64,000 bases of DNA from NCBI GenBank assembly GCA_019055375.1, contig JAHQIW010003777.1, positions 1 to 64,000 of the forward strand, read 5' to 3'. Positions 24,175 through 39,300 of the stretch are shown piece after piece (positions within the stretch are counted from its first letter, which is position 1; each line of letters opens with the position of its first letter). The notes under the pieces were generated by a model, which did no database searches, was not told the DNA's origin, and saw only the letters and a program-made list of their open reading frames with translations. Both the position numbers and the translations under genes were made by a program. This DNA comes from Parelaphostrongylus tenuis (lineage: Eukaryota; Nematoda; Chromadorea; Rhabditida; Metastrongylidae).

Positions 24175-24364
24175 ATGGATACTGCTGACAAAACTCGCAT
24201 GCCTGGAGTCTTTCCGTTTCCATTTTGCGTTCCATCTACATCACCATCATCAGTATTTCCGTCGCTTCCAATGTTTCCACCCGGTTTTCAACAACTTTAC
24301 GCGAATCTCGTTCAACAACAATTTCTTCAACTCGCTCAACAACAAAGTCCTAGTATTAGAGCTG
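24175..24364 (+). CDS. RNF220-like gene, exon 1 with start codon
   Basis: The ATG lies one base after a good 3' splice site (TTATCTTCCTTCAG|A ATG), which in nematodes marks a spliced-leader trans-splice acceptor or the end of a 5'UTR intron. The exon encodes about 63 residues: a Pro/Phe/Ser stretch, then a Gln-rich stretch (QQLYANLVQQQFLQLAQQQ). It ends at GCTG|GTAAGA in phase 1. Choosing the donor rather than reading on is supported by the in-frame stop TAA a few bases into the intron and by the exact phase match to exon 2. Confidence 0.7.
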
Positions 24365-27300
24365 GTAAGAGATAAAGTTACAACTTATACGTAACCAACC
24401 CACGGAGAAATCAGTACTACCACTTTCTGATGCGAAGCTGATCTAATCTGCTATGTTTGTTTCGCCAAAATAAGAAAATTTTATGAAAATTCATATTAAA
24501 TTCAAGCAGCGATCAAAATGTAAGACGATGGACCATATAATTTCTTCTGTTTTAGACCAATCGCCATGCCTCTCTGATCATGCTTCGTCGCGTGAAGACT
24601 CACCGTCAGTAAAGAGTGAGTTTAGTTGTTCAAACCTTTTCGTACTAATTCAGATTCGTTACGGAGGACTCATTCATTTTCCAGGTAACAGAATACAAAG
24701 CACATTAATTGAATCAGTAAATGAATGATAAACTGTCAACTTTCGATTTTATTCGTTCTCAAAATCAGGATTCACTTTTTTGAACAGTGTTGCCTTGGCT
24801 TGCGAAAGGTATAATATTATAAAGAAGTCAGTAGAGCGACCGAAGAACTGTCGTATGTTGCCATCAATGACTAATCGAACGCTTTCTAACACCACCTCAT
24901 TGGTATTTTGTCGTTGTCCGTACGTACTATTACGTTAAATGCCAGTCGATATAAACATAGTCGAATAAGATGACAATTGTGAGCAGAATCGTATCACATC
25001 TGCGCAGGTGAAACGTTCATAGAATGGTAGAACTTATGAAATCACCAGTCTGAAAAAGTTTGAAGTCTTGCTTTTATCTAAATCGAATGATTTACGAGCT
25101 CTGGTCTTACTATGTATTCCTGCGGTTTTACTGAAGTAAAGAATTCTCAGTTTAATTTTGACGCAATTCTGATAGCGAGGAACAAGGGGAAAAAAAACGC
25201 AGTCAAATCTACTGCTGAGTATTTTACTCAATCCTTCTACCATTTTGTATAGGTAGTAGCTTAGAATTGCCACATTTCATATGGTTATCAAATAATGGAG
25301 TGTTCACTTTCTACTCAATAACTTTCCACAGTTACAAAAGACATGATTAAGTTGACCAGGCCTCGAATACAAGCATTAATATAATAATGCTTTTCATCTT
25401 CAAAAAATCAAATCAATCCCATCGATTGATTCATTAGTAACAGAATAACTGGCTTGTTGTTGGTGTGGTGTGGGTGAATGAGTGTATGTGCGTGTGTGCC
25501 ATTTCCCAGAGCACTCTATCATCTCTGTTGGTGTGAATGCTTGAACTCGCAACATAGATGCCCTTTCTTTCACTTCTTCTTGTACTCTTTGCGGTTCAGT
25601 TCGTCTTTCTTTTCTTCAGTTCTCTCCCATGAAACAATACCGAGCGCGCTGGTGTTTTTCAATGCTTTCCAGACCGAGTTGCTTTGCGCTTGAAACTCGC
25701 AAACTTCTCAGAAACGATCTGTAAGCGAAAACATAGCGTTTGAATCAGTGAACGAGATGAAGGTGATACAAATACAAATGAACTGAGTGAGATGCACGCT
25801 GAAAAATGTTATAGACGTTATTGATGCCCTGAGTAATCCCTAATCAAATGGTATTTGCTGTCGAATATCACCTGTTCCATTTATGCCTCCATCATGAATC
25901 AAATGCATGACGGAGACTTGTTGTGGTAGTGATAAGGTTTCAGGAGTTATCATGCAACTTTTGCTTACTATGAATTTCAAGGAAAGCGGACTTCTTTTTG
26001 TTTGATTATTGAATGCAAATTTGAATGAAGCTCACCTAATCGAACAGTTCACTAATGTGTCTTTTCAAGAAAAGTCCAGCATATTCCGTAAGTGTGAGAA
26101 CTTGACTCAGTGGAGTTAACGAAGACTTTTAGAAAGCTAGAAACGTGTAAGCATTTTCAAAGACGTTTTCGAACAGTATAAGGAAATTTAACTTGTAATC
26201 TTTCTAGTGAAGCCTGAGAAAAAGCGAGTCATTATTTACGGAACGTTTTTTCTATATACAACTATTTTTATTCGGTAATTCACCATTTATTTACTGTTCA
26301 AAAGCGAACCATGAAAAAAATGTCATAAAAGTTGTTGGACAAAATGTTTCAAAAATTTTTGTGGCAATCAAGTCTTGATCTTAGCTGTTGACTTTTTCAT
26401 TCTACAATTTGAATAATTCACGATCCAAATCTCGGAAGTTAATACCACATTTTTGACAAATGCGACAAAATTCTGTAAGCAAAGTTCGGTGAGGAAATCT
26501 CTTTAACTTTGCGTTAGCTGAGCTTTCTTTCCAGAGTGTTTCCAACAGACAAAGCAATTCCAATATGTCTTCACAAACCATAAACTCTTATACATTTAGA
26601 GGCTATAGATCAAATTTGAGCGGTTTGTTCAAAATTCTATAGCTGGTCCTCAGATTTCCCATTAAAAGGGGCCAGCGGCTCTCTGGTTAATGAATTCTGC
26701 ACCTTTCCCTCTCTTTCTGTGTTCGTCGTTTAGTTTCAAACCGAGACTTGCCTTCACTCTCCAAGACAGATTATGTTACTGCTCAGCTCAGAGCTTTCAT
26801 TGCGCTTAAGAATAGTTTGCACAAAAGAGTGCTAACATACTGCCATCCGTGGTGAGCATTGAGGCTCATCACCATAGCTTGACTTATAAAGATGAGCATC
26901 AGCAACAATACGAAAAGCCTAAGCAATTTCGTCTCATGTGTCGAATGGGTGGAACAATGTGAAAATTGTCACCAAATTCAGCTCGGCATCATTTTGACTG
27001 CTCGGCTTTGACTAAATTCAATCCACATCACAGCATCTAAGTAGCATCACGTATACCGATTGTTATGTTAGATTTGAACGCTGTGTCTCTGGTTACTGAC
27101 TGATTACCGTATGCCTCATTAAGGGTGTTTAGGAAGCGTGACCACGTCTGCACCCAACACACACACAGTATGACCGCTGGTCGTTCGTGTGTTTTATGAC
27201 GCGAAACCGGAAGTTATCCCTCTCATCCCCACCGTACGTACGATCAGCCCATACGGTTGAGGCAGCAAAGCGTGAAATCGACCCTTGGCTAGTTTAAGGA

Positions 27301-30300
27301 TCATTAGAGGGCCTAATAATGCGCTCATTTTATGACGTTCTTCAACTAAACGCTGCAAGTAGAGATCTATGTGTTGGCTACTAGTCTACTACAGTCGTAC
27401 CATAGATCTTAATCCTCTCGCATTCTGTCATGATAATGTCGGTAATCGAACCGACTTTTTCAATCCGAACTACCAATATGTTGGATTTACTAAAAGTTTC
27501 TAACTACGCCGTATAATGAATAAGATAAGACTTAAAGCTAGCATGACAGCACCAGCGGCAGCACTGTAGGAGAATCGTGTTTTCTAATTCTGAAAGAAAA
27601 TTTTTATGAGATTTATATTTACAGGCGCTTTTCTCTTTTAGTGTAATAATAATAATGATAATAATAATAACAATGACAATAACAAATAATAAATAATCTA
27701 GTTCGATAGGATTACTTTGAATACTCCAAAAGTTTCCTCGGGTACCGCTTCTGCCACGTTGTAGCCAGAAAGACCTCATTGAACCTTCTAGATTCCCATA
27801 AATCTGTTTGCTATTTGATTTTCCCACCAAATCCGTTGATAGGTTTCATGAGTTATTGCAATTAGAACAATGCCACACACCGCTGACCATGTCTCTGCAT
27901 ACGTGACCGACAGACTGAGCAGCAACTAGTCAGGACGAGGCCTTGTCGTCTCCCACGAACCATAAAATACCCCCGTATCAACGGTGACATCGTCTGTCCT
28001 ATACTTCTAGTGCTTTGAGAGGCAGCCAGTTCCCGAATAAATTTGAATGAGAATGTGACTGGTTTTGAGCGCCTAAAATTCTGTATTTGATTCGGGATAT
28101 CTTAATCGACAAAGAATCAACAGCTTCAAAGCAAATCGTGAAAAGTTAAGTTTAAAACTTTATTCGAGAACTTTCGGAAGTATATACAAAAAGCCGTATA
28201 GCCTATCAGTACCGAGTAGCATTATCTATTAGGTAACTAGTCCATGTGATAAGTCTGTCTGATTCGATAATCACTGTAGATGTGCCGCTAGTATCGTTTT
28301 GTATGCGTCAAAGTTTTAGCGCATTTATTATCCCGTTGAACTCTAATACTTGTATTCTAGATAGTGGAGAAATGGAAGAATTTATCAGGTAGGCTCTAAG
28401 ATCGAACTAAAGACCATGTGCGCCGCATATAACCTGCAACCTTTGTACTACGAGCGTTTCTTAGAAGAATTATAGTTACAAAAAATTAGTGCGAATACCA
28501 TTAATTTACCATCGCTTTGTCAACGGAGTTTCTCAACGCGATATCTACGTACTGTTTCCTTTTTGATAGATACTGCCGATAAAATAAATGCGCTTCGTAT
28601 ATATCACACTTTTGTTTGCACCTATGTTAAGCATATTATCTGTGAACTGGTGGCCTTCAAAATATTCCACTCTCCACAATTAACTTCCAGAACTCAATTA
28701 CGTTACAAAATTAATTGTTTATGCTGGTTATACGGTAAATGGAGTGAGTAGGCGTTTGAATTGGTATTTAATCCATAACTATTCATATAAAATTACAAAT
28801 TGCTGATCAGTCGTATTGATTTTCCTTCATATCCTCAAACGCAAACGTACTGACAATAATAGCTCGATCTCCGAATGTCCACGTAGTGGGGGTTTTTTAT
28901 GAATGTATATATATCATGGGGTCATATACCTTAACGAGTCGCCCTACCACACTGAAGTGCTCCATAGTGCGATGTTCGCCGCCGTCGTCGACGACGACGA
29001 CGATTTCATGGTGAACAACTGACACAAAATGGACAACGGAGCGGAGCAAACAAGTAAACGTTCGCCTTTCCGTGCGTGGTCGTACCGTATGGTTGACCAT
29101 GGCGTGTATTCAGAACATCGAGTTCACGACGAGGACAGCTATCATCAACGATGATGACGAAGTATTAGAACGGAAGAAGAAACGGGGACGCCGGCAGATG
29201 GCGATTGAACGTGTTCGGAAACAAATGAAAATTGATTTCGTGAAGTTCTAAACGGTTTTTTCGCACGAGTCACATTAGCTTCGATGGATTACCATGATGA
29301 AGTTCTCAAAAAAAATACCTATGCGGATATTGCCAATGGAAGTGAGAGTGGGGTTTTCTAGATGCTTTCATTTGAAATCCTGCTAAGTCTTCTTACTGCA
29401 AAATTCTTGCATTCTTTTGCTTGAGAAGATTGTAGACGTTTTATGAATAATTCGGAGAAATCATGGAAGTGGTCACAAATGCACTTCATGAAGAAAGTCT
29501 AATCCATTCTGCTTAGTTTCAAATTAGTAATTGAAATTTGCATATGTTTCAAGAAATTTTTATTGGTCTTCGTCTATTTCTCCTATTCCTATACACTTTA
29601 TTTCACATTTAATATTTGCGATTTGAGTAGTTTGAAGAGATGAAACTAAGCTATTGTCCTTAATCGATTCCAATAAGAAGAATACTCCTGTAATGGCGGA
29701 TAAGGTGATCCTAAGGAAATGATACGATTTTGATGAGAAATAAAGTTCTGACCCAATTTTGATAACACTACAAGGGCTACGGAATTTGCTTTCGCACATT
29801 TGCTTCTTTGAATAGGACTGGATACCGAGAAGAGCTTCAAGTCCCTTAATAAAGCTCATTGCTTTACAAAATATCATTTTTTATGATCGGAGCGGAAATT
29901 TGTAAGAGACTACAGAAGAATTTTCTGTTCTTTGAAAGCTTTCATTTGTATATATTGTCAAAAAAATTAGAAATCCCTCACTACTGAGCTAGAATTATTT
30001 TGTATGCATATCGTTAGCGATTCACAGAAACAACAGTCGCTGTTATAACTTCTTTTCTCACAATATAAGGTGGAAGTCCTCCGACAATATTAACGTGATA
30101 ATGGCTCTTTGATGATCTGTTAGCGAACATGAATAATAATGATATTATCGGTGTTCTAGCAGTCATAGAAACTTTTGTTGTTTCAGTGAAGAAACTAAAT
30201 ACAAATAAATAAAGTGAGTAGTTAGATTATCGCAACGGGAAATAATGATGACACTAATAAATTTAATTTAGACTAATGAACACTAATACACTTCCACGGC

Positions 30301-33300
30301 ATTAATGAAACGCGAGTTCGACTCCTGCTGAGGTGGTATTTTTGTTCATCACTGAATTCTCTTAGGTGCACATGAAACATCATGATACTGCGAAAAAGTC
30401 AGTAAAAACACTATGAATTTTAAGTATTAGTTATCACAATAGCTGCCAGCTCAACTGGGTTTTCAAAGCGAAATCGCATACATGACCAAGCCCTGTTAAA
30501 AGATTGGTGGCTGACAGCTATCATGGAGATATTGAAAGAATGGATGGTAATGCTAATGTACCTTGGTGGTATAGTGGTAACACGCTTCTCCCTCCACAGA
30601 AGAAACGTGGGTTCGACTACCGTCTGGAGTAGTATCTTTGCTCACTACTCAACTTTCTCAAATAAGTTCAATAATAATGGAGTATTAAGTAAGCTGATTA
30701 TGGAGAAGCACTGGATGGTAGAGTTGTTTTGTGATACCAGGTATCCATGTTCAACATCTACTTATGTCGTCTACGAAATGACACAGTGTTAGCGCAGGTG
30801 ATTGCTTTGCTTGTCATTGTCATGGCGGTCGATCAATACAGGTGCTTGACTGTATTGTTATTGTGCAGTATCTATGACAAGTATTTCATGTGTCATCACC
30901 TGGTCAGAACAAAAGACGAAGGGGTGGTGAAGTGGTTGTATGCAGCTGCACTATCCATGCTGCTTGCGCAATACACATACTCTTCGTTCGCAACATGACA
31001 TACGTCGTTCATCGCTTATCGTCGACTTAATAGTACGATTTCTACCAGTAAGGATTCGAAAAAATAATATGGGTTGGTTGACTCATAAGTTTACACAAAA
31101 CAAACCGGCTAGGAAGAGGCGAAATCATTGTATTACATAAAGCAGTGATTTTGAGGCGAGGTGAAGAACTCGCGATTAGAGTTCTAAGCGCATAATTCGT
31201 GCTACTTGCTGACTCATAAGTAGTCATAAGACAAGAGAGAAAAAACGCTATTAACTTACTGTTAGTCACGGAAAGAGGAATTCTGACGACATGTAAAGCT
31301 CAATATCAAACTAATAAGCTTATTGAGTATCCGTAATTTTTAAAGTTTTGTTTGCCTTCAATATTGAATTGATGATCTCAAAACAGCTCAAACCATAAAT
31401 GGATTTCCTCTGCAAAAGTTCGTATGGATCTAGAAAACATAGACGAAACCGTACGACAATGAATGTATGACCGAATGTTTGGTAGAGACAGTACTAAGCT
31501 CACTGATAGAGTGAAAATGAGTTTAAAGTTCTTAGAGCATAGGGAAGGATTTTTTATGATAAGTGTCATTTTTCTAGTCAATAGTTACGATATCTGCAAG
31601 CGTATTCGTATCTTATGTTGTATAAAGTGAATAGAATGCTTTCTCATTAGTGTTATAACATATTCACAGCAGTACACATTGATTTCAATATTGGCGCTGT
31701 GGCCAATACTGATTGGATTCGATGTATTTTCTTTTGCTTGATTTCTTCTGGATGGAGAGCTCTTTGACATTCAAAGAGTGTAAAGATGCATAGAATACTG
31801 GTGTATATTTACTGAACTGTTGAAATTACTTGCTCCACCACAGCTCTTACATTAACGCTCTTCTTCTCTTTTACTTCAAATGGCAACCTAATGCAGTTAA
31901 CACTGACAAATCTTGACAAATAATGATATTCTCTTCTTTCAAGTTGCTGCCACGTCCACTAATGTGAAATCGAACAGCTCGTTGACGTTTCCATAAATTG
32001 TTTCTCATGATCTCATACGTCGCCAGCGGCTGGTATCAAACGAGTTGACGTGTGATAGAGCGTAAATTGGATGTGCTACCTACAAGGTCGGATCAAAGAC
32101 ACCGGCATCGGTGCCTCCGACGTTTAATCCTCAGTCATTGAAGACGATACCGCGCAACCACTTACTTGCGTACTGGTTTTCATCTTTACCACAAAACGAA
32201 TGATCTTAAGGCGACATTTCACTACAACATGTGCCGACTTTCGTAATTCTGAATCACAATATGACGTCTTCCACCTCCTAGCTAACTAACTCCACACCTT
32301 TTTCAACATAATCTATACGTCTAAAAGGCTTCCTTATTAGTTAGTCTACTCGTTGCATAATGTTACCAAAAACACAACTGATGCGATTTTATATACTTGA
32401 TATGGTTACCAAGATTGGCATAAGTTTCAACGATGCGCTCTATTTCGACGGTATCTACTAAAGTTCTCTAATGAAAACTAAAGAGCTATTGATGTTACTA
32501 ACTGAAGGTGGGGTTGGAGTTCCTAAGAGGTGAAAACATTTCACCATAGAGCTTTTCCAAATAGAAAGCCTTTTCTGGAAATAGCTTTTCCAGTTTCTGA
32601 CCTTTGGCTGGTTTAGGATTGTGTCTCACTCACTATTGTCTAGACGTAAAGAAACATGCGAGTGGATACCACTTTCAAAAATGGCCCATTGTCATGCATT
32701 GCACTGGTGCTCTACTTTCAAACTTTCCCCTGTCCATCACATACGAAAATACACATGGTCATGTTCGACATCGGTCAATGTTTGTAGGAATTAGGTCACT
32801 TTTTACTGGTACTTTGAATTCCGGTCTGGCATAATTTGCTCTGGAATCGCAAAAGTATAGCCTTGTTGGGGCCTCCCTTGCCTCCACAACAAACATATTC
32901 CGATCACAGTAAGTCGGGATTAGGTCTGATAATGTGTCACTAGGAATCAACCACAGTGACACCTACAATGTTGAGGATTTCAACTGAGCAATCGACCGTG
33001 TAGGGTGTAGCAGACCAATTTCTGGTTTAATGCTCAGCATGCTAGAGCAAATATGTGAAATTTTCTCTAAATTATAGCTTTAATGAGTTTTTTATGGTGG
33101 AAAACTGAATGTAAAACTAGGAATTTTGGGCTCTACTGACTGAATATATGGTATTCTTCTGAACATAGATACCCAAATTGATGTGTCTATGCAGATGATA
33201 GGACCATTTCATCTTAGATTGTCGAGTTTATCAAGATTAGACAGCATTATTTGAAAACTTCATGCAATGAAGAGCTAAAAATTTTTGAAAGATTGAAGCG

Positions 33301-36300
33301 GCACAGGCTAGTTTCATTCAACCCATAGACAAATGAAAGCCAAACAAAAAACTGCGCAGCTTTCTTGCCTAGCAGTCTTTCCACGATGTCACTTTGGTTT
33401 GTTAATTTACCACCACTAGATTCTCGATGTCTTCAGACACAGTGTTGTGAAGACTGACGAATCCCCGGAGACGATACGAGGTCGGCTGACATCAAACGAA
33501 AACTTTTCCATTAGGCGAGAAGCCGCGGACGCTTTCCTTTTATTTACGACTAGCTAGCGTCGAATGTTTTATTAGTGGACTGGGAGGCGCAAGAATTATG
33601 AGTGTTTGTCTTAGCAAGATTTCTTATTCTGAGCAAAACTTCGATAAAGCTGACTAGTGTTCAAGGAACTTTGGGGACATTGCTGATACCTCATCCCTTA
33701 CTCAAAAGCAACGACTGTGGTCAAAAATGTGCACTGAATGTAAACGAACGTATGCATATTTAATCGAATACTGTTTTCTTGAGAATAAGCATGATAGCCG
33801 ATTACAGTTACTTTTGGATCATAGAGACTCTGGTGGAATAATATTCTCTTTTCCTGTTTTCTTGTCATAGTCATGTTAAATCTTCCTAAGCCGTCGCTGC
33901 AAGCAGGAGCCGACCTTGTCAAAGAAAAATTCGGCACCTGGGGACTAAGATGATAACAGAATAATCGTGACTGGCACTGGTCGCCTTCTAATTTGAAACT
34001 TCAATATTAAAATGTTGAAGTTTTTTTATTTGGAAAGCACTGCTGGTAATTGAGCCGCTGCTACTTGTCTCTATTCGACACCCAAGACATCCCCCCTGAC
34101 AGACGATTAGAGTGCAAGACTGGGTGATAAATAAACATAAGACATTCTTCAGCTAGCATCCTATAATGGATGAGTGGGTTAATTTTACATCCATTTGATC
34201 TACCTTAATCGACAACTGGATTAATATGTTCTGAGGACCTATCAGCGCTTTGATTTAAGAGTCTTTGCTCGCACATGTTGGGCTACTTTATAGTAGACAT
34301 ATTGCCCTTAGGTCTATTTTTGTAACATAAATTGTTCCCAGAATTATAAGGGCTGCACAAGATAGTGTGCTACACAATTGTAATCCTAAATTTATATCAA
34401 AAGTCTGGTATATTTTAGCAATTCTTTCCGTACCGTTGAGTTCTTATTTCAAACCTCCATAGACCCAAAGTGTTGATGATCTGCAATGTTCCGAAGCCAA
34501 CTTCGACTAAAGATAATTTGCTTATAGAAATAAATGAAAGAAATTGCATGACTTCACCTAGATTTCTTCCTCACAAGAAAAACATATTAGAGTTCAAAAA
34601 TAAGATTTTGCGTCAAAATCACCTAACCAGAGAAGATTTCCTTTATTATTGTCATAGAGTTTGAGATTATTGCTTCTCTTTTTTCTTTGTAATACTGTGT
34701 ATGCCTATACCTGATATATACGTGAAACTTTATGCTTTTGTCCTAATTTTTGACAATTTTTTCTAATATCTAGTACGATGGGGTCGTCCTTGTTTTTTCA
34801 CGAAAAAAGAGTTCTGGAATTATGAAAGCTCAGCAAATTACGCAAACAACAGTAGCAACGCGTAGGCTTATTTTCAATACAACTCTTTGCGTGGCCTAAA
34901 AATCACCGTTTATGCTCCATTACTTTTACCATGTTCCAAATTATTGCACTCCCACATCATTTTCTCAGCTATACAGCCGGATATTTGTCGACAACGCCAG
35001 CTTTACCAGTGCCTCAATAATTTCTCAACCATTAACAACGTTTATAACGTCATTCGCCACTGACTTTTGTCGATTGCTGGCTCTCTTCAGTGCCGTTTCA
35101 TTTCTTGAAGTGCAGTCGGTAATTGAACACTTCGTAGTTGGCGTAATCTTTTGTGGTTACGGTAGCACGTGAACAGACGAACTCCACGCTAGCAATTATG
35201 TCTATACCGTAGTCGATGTATTCCCCTCTCCTGTAGCAGGCAGTCATGTATGGGTCCTGTTGCGAGAATGATTTCCCGACGGACGGAGTGCGCAAGAATT
35301 ACGAGTTTAATAGCACTTGATATGTGTGTGTTTATAGCGGCACCGAAGAGGCTTTTCATTTTCCTTTCATAGCCATCTAGCCATCTCAGTCCTCATGGGC
35401 AACCATTATAGAAAAGCAATTAAACTATTTGAGCTCAACAAGCTTGTCAGGGAGAAGGGCGTTCGCAACGAAACAAAGTCACTCGATAAGTAAAGTCAAT
35501 TTTCAAAAATAGTCAAAATATCCTTGAATGATCAACAAAATTTATATCTTTTTCAATAGGAAACTCTGGTGAGTAGGTCAGCTTAGTACAACTCGAACAA
35601 ATCAGAGAACAGAAATTTTCTAAAAATCTGAATTTTTATTGGAAGGTTCGCATTTTATGTTATCCACTGAGAAGAACAATTCCATATAGCTTTTTTGCTC
35701 AATGAAATACGGGTAAGAGGAGGATCGTTGAGAGACAGCAGTCTAGAACAGAAACGAAGTCTTAGAGATGAGACTTTCTAAATTTGATGTCTGTTCATTA
35801 CGATTCTACTCAAATAGTATTAGAAGACGTCGGCTTTCAAAGATTTGATGCGTAGTAGGAACAAGGTTAATTTCTATAAGTAACAATGTGCGAATTAAAA
35901 CATGATCACCAATAGGTAATTCTCATTCAAGCTCAGAATTCTTGATCTGGAATTACTTCTTATAAGTCAAAAATCCTTAGAGAATATTCACTCCTTGGTA
36001 ATTCACTACATTTGAAACTCTATGACAGCCTTTCGCCAAAAACTTTGACAGGCAATAACAATCGCGAGGCTATAAAACCAATTTTCTGGCTCAGTACTTT
36101 GCCATAAGAGTAAGACTTCCTTCGTGAATATCGAGGTCATCTTTGATTTTTTTTCATGAAGGATTGATAAGTAAACAATTATAAATCTCTGTGTAACCTT
36201 TCAATGGAACTTTAGGTGCGATCTAAGCTTGTACGGCTAGAGAGGTCTCGTGTGTCACTGACTATTGCAAAATAGATAAATGACTGTCGGCTTTGATCAA

Positions 36301-39300
36301 AGCCATCATCACAGGCCACCTTGGCACCCCTCTGTCCATTTATTGCGTCGATGTCGCACATTAGCGTTAAAGAGACACAACATAACATTCTCGGGGACGG
36401 TAAGACCTCGCAAACCATTGTCAATCATCACGAGAAATTAGACTAACTGATTGGACTACCACTGTAAAGTCAGCAAGCGCTTACAACAGGGCTTGGTTCA
36501 GTTGCTTTGCACATGAAGACGTGGCAAAGACGGCCGTCTTAATACTATTACCTTAATATTAAATAGCTAAGAGCAATATCGTTATTGAAAAAAAAGGGAC
36601 CGAGAAACATCCGCGCTTTTCGAAAAAATTTTCTTTTTATGATTTCCCGAAGAAAAAGTACTTAAATAATGTGAATAAACAATGTGAAAAAAATGAAGTA
36701 TTTAAAAGTAAGGAAAAATAGGTTTAACGAAATTCTGGAAAAAAGTGTACGCAAGCGTCTATTTTGCAGCATAGACCGCTCTTATCTGTGAAATTTCAAG
36801 GTAGTTGACGAGACTCTAAATGATAAATGGAAAACTATAAATGGTTCATGAAAGCGGACATCAAGTACACCACCCATAAACATAGTTTTGCCGAAATTTA
36901 AAAGTTCAAAACCAAGATTTTTCCTTTCTTTAATGCACATGGCCAAAAGCGTAATACGGTCATATTGGTCGACTCTGGTATGGCTTGGATTGATCGGGTG
37001 AAAACGTTGAATATTCCAGTCACTGTTCTAGTGAAATAATCTGTCGATATAAATGGTACTTCAAAGCACAGGAACACCCTTAGGGTACGATAGACAGGAA
37101 TACCATTTGTAGGCCTAAGAATAATTTTTGCATGGAAAGTAGCTCTTAGTTAAGTGTATTTATAGTACCATAAGCAGAATCATTATGTACTTAAAACATT
37201 TCTTCAACAGATTTCACAATTTTTCATCCAAGCGACATACGATTGCTTATAGGGTAGTATCATAAAAATCAAAGAAACTTTTCTAGGGGTCTATGACTCT
37301 TTGAAGCGAAATGGCTCAAAATTTAGGTTAACATTACAATAGTGGCCCCAAATAATGATCAGGTTATGGATCCCGTCTTTTTGGCGACATTTTTTCAAAA
37401 ATACTCATCTCAATAATTGAAGACCTATCAGAACTATTGTACCAATATTTCTCGGGCACTTAAAGTATCAACTTCTGAAAATTATAAATTTGAGCCATTT
37501 CTTTGGGATTTTTACTCAGTAGACGAGTTTTGTATAGAAGGTGTTCCCTGCCAATACTCAAAGACGTCCTTCGTACTCCAGCTCATCGCTATTTCCGGTT
37601 GAAATCGATAAATCGTTCTCTAATCGAGTTTGAGTCTTTCCGTGAAGGTCTTTCTGCTGAAATGAATCAGGTTGCACGCAAACTCAGCAATCACCTCACC
37701 ATAAATCTCAAGTCAAAATGGCGAGAAGGATTCTTCATGATAATAATTGTTAACAAGTTCTATTATTTTATAGAGCTTCGTTCAGTTGGTTAGTCCCATA
37801 CATACTCCCACTTGTATTTCGTGGTGAGCCAAGCATTATGGAACAAACTTGCCTGTTTGTACGTTTTTCAGTATAACTACACCGCATATAAACCCGATTA
37901 AGTGGATTAGTGGGCTTTTTGGGCATACTCTATATGAATCTATAGGCATATACACATATGCATATATAAATATATGTATGTATGCTTATATATATATATA
38001 TCCGATATAAAGAGCACATATTTGTAGAATACGTGGGTACGTGTACATGGATGCTTTATGTGTCGGTGTTGCTTGTATATGTATATGTGCATATAGTTGT
38101 GTATGTGCTGTGTGTGTGTGTGTGTCGTGTGTGTGTGTGTGTGGCGAGTGATGTGCTGGATAATTATGCACATGATTTGAATAGCTCAGACTGGATGAGC
38201 GGTACTCATGAAAGATGCGAATGATACACTAGGGCGGCACGACGGCGTGAAGATCATTTGTTATTTGGACGATCGTAAAAAATTTGCATAATGGATTATG
38301 AGGCGAGGCCGCCTGTAAATCTCTATTGAAGAGTGGCGAGAGATGTGCACAAACAAAGAGTACTATTGAGGATACAAGGTAACGATCCCAATTAAAACTA
38401 AAGCGTGACAAGTGTAGAAACCTAAGGGATGGTGGTGATTATGTGAGAAAATAAGTCCGTATTCTCTCCAGAGCAGACACGAGGTTGGTAGCACTAAAAT
38501 TTACTGAATACATTTTGAAGAATATAGAAAATTCTTGGCATTGATCAACACCTGAGGGATGCGCCATACCTTCGTCTCTATTTGTACGTTTAGGGTAATT
38601 GAATTCGTATATGGTCTTTAGAATCACTCGCGGTGGCCTACCGGTGAGTCGAATCGATGCTGCTCATCCGCGCAGACAAGATTGCTATCAATTTACAGAC
38701 CCTTGAAGCATGTGAAGCTATGAGTGCGAGACCGAACTATCGAACTTGTGCGACGCGGAGCTCGTTTAACTACTGCGCCTCATGCGCTCCTGAGTGCAAT
38801 ATAGCACGAGCTAATGACTGTTATTTCAACACTACCGCATTCTTCAAAGCCTTGAAAGGTCGAATTTAAATGTAATCTATCCAGCTAAGCACTTGCTCAA
38901 CTCTAGGAGTAAGAATTTGACACGTAAATTTTCAAATAAAATAGCAAATTGCTCCCCTAGAACACTATCGTTTTCTTCTTCAAAATTCTCCACTTATTGA
39001 AAACCAGTCGCATAAAGCCCTGCAGAGGATAAGAATATACTTGACACAGGTCAGGAAAAATTAGCTCAGAGTGATGCGAAGATCACGCTTGATCATAAAG
39101 CACTCATGCTTGTCGTCCTTTTTTTGGATTTCTAGAATTTATCCAAGACGGTCAAACTGCTCTTCGCGCAGATATTACAAAAATTCCGACAATGCAATGA
39201 CTTGTACTTCAAGATCTACTCCATAGTGTTTTCGTTTCGTATGCACGCTTAATGGGATATTTGATCTAGCTCTAGTCTACCTACTAAGTGTTCTTTTATG

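Noticed and set aside
30558..30632. tRNA-Gly gene
   Set aside because: Head resembles tRNA, but the acceptor stem does not close and the sequence continues into the SINE B tail.
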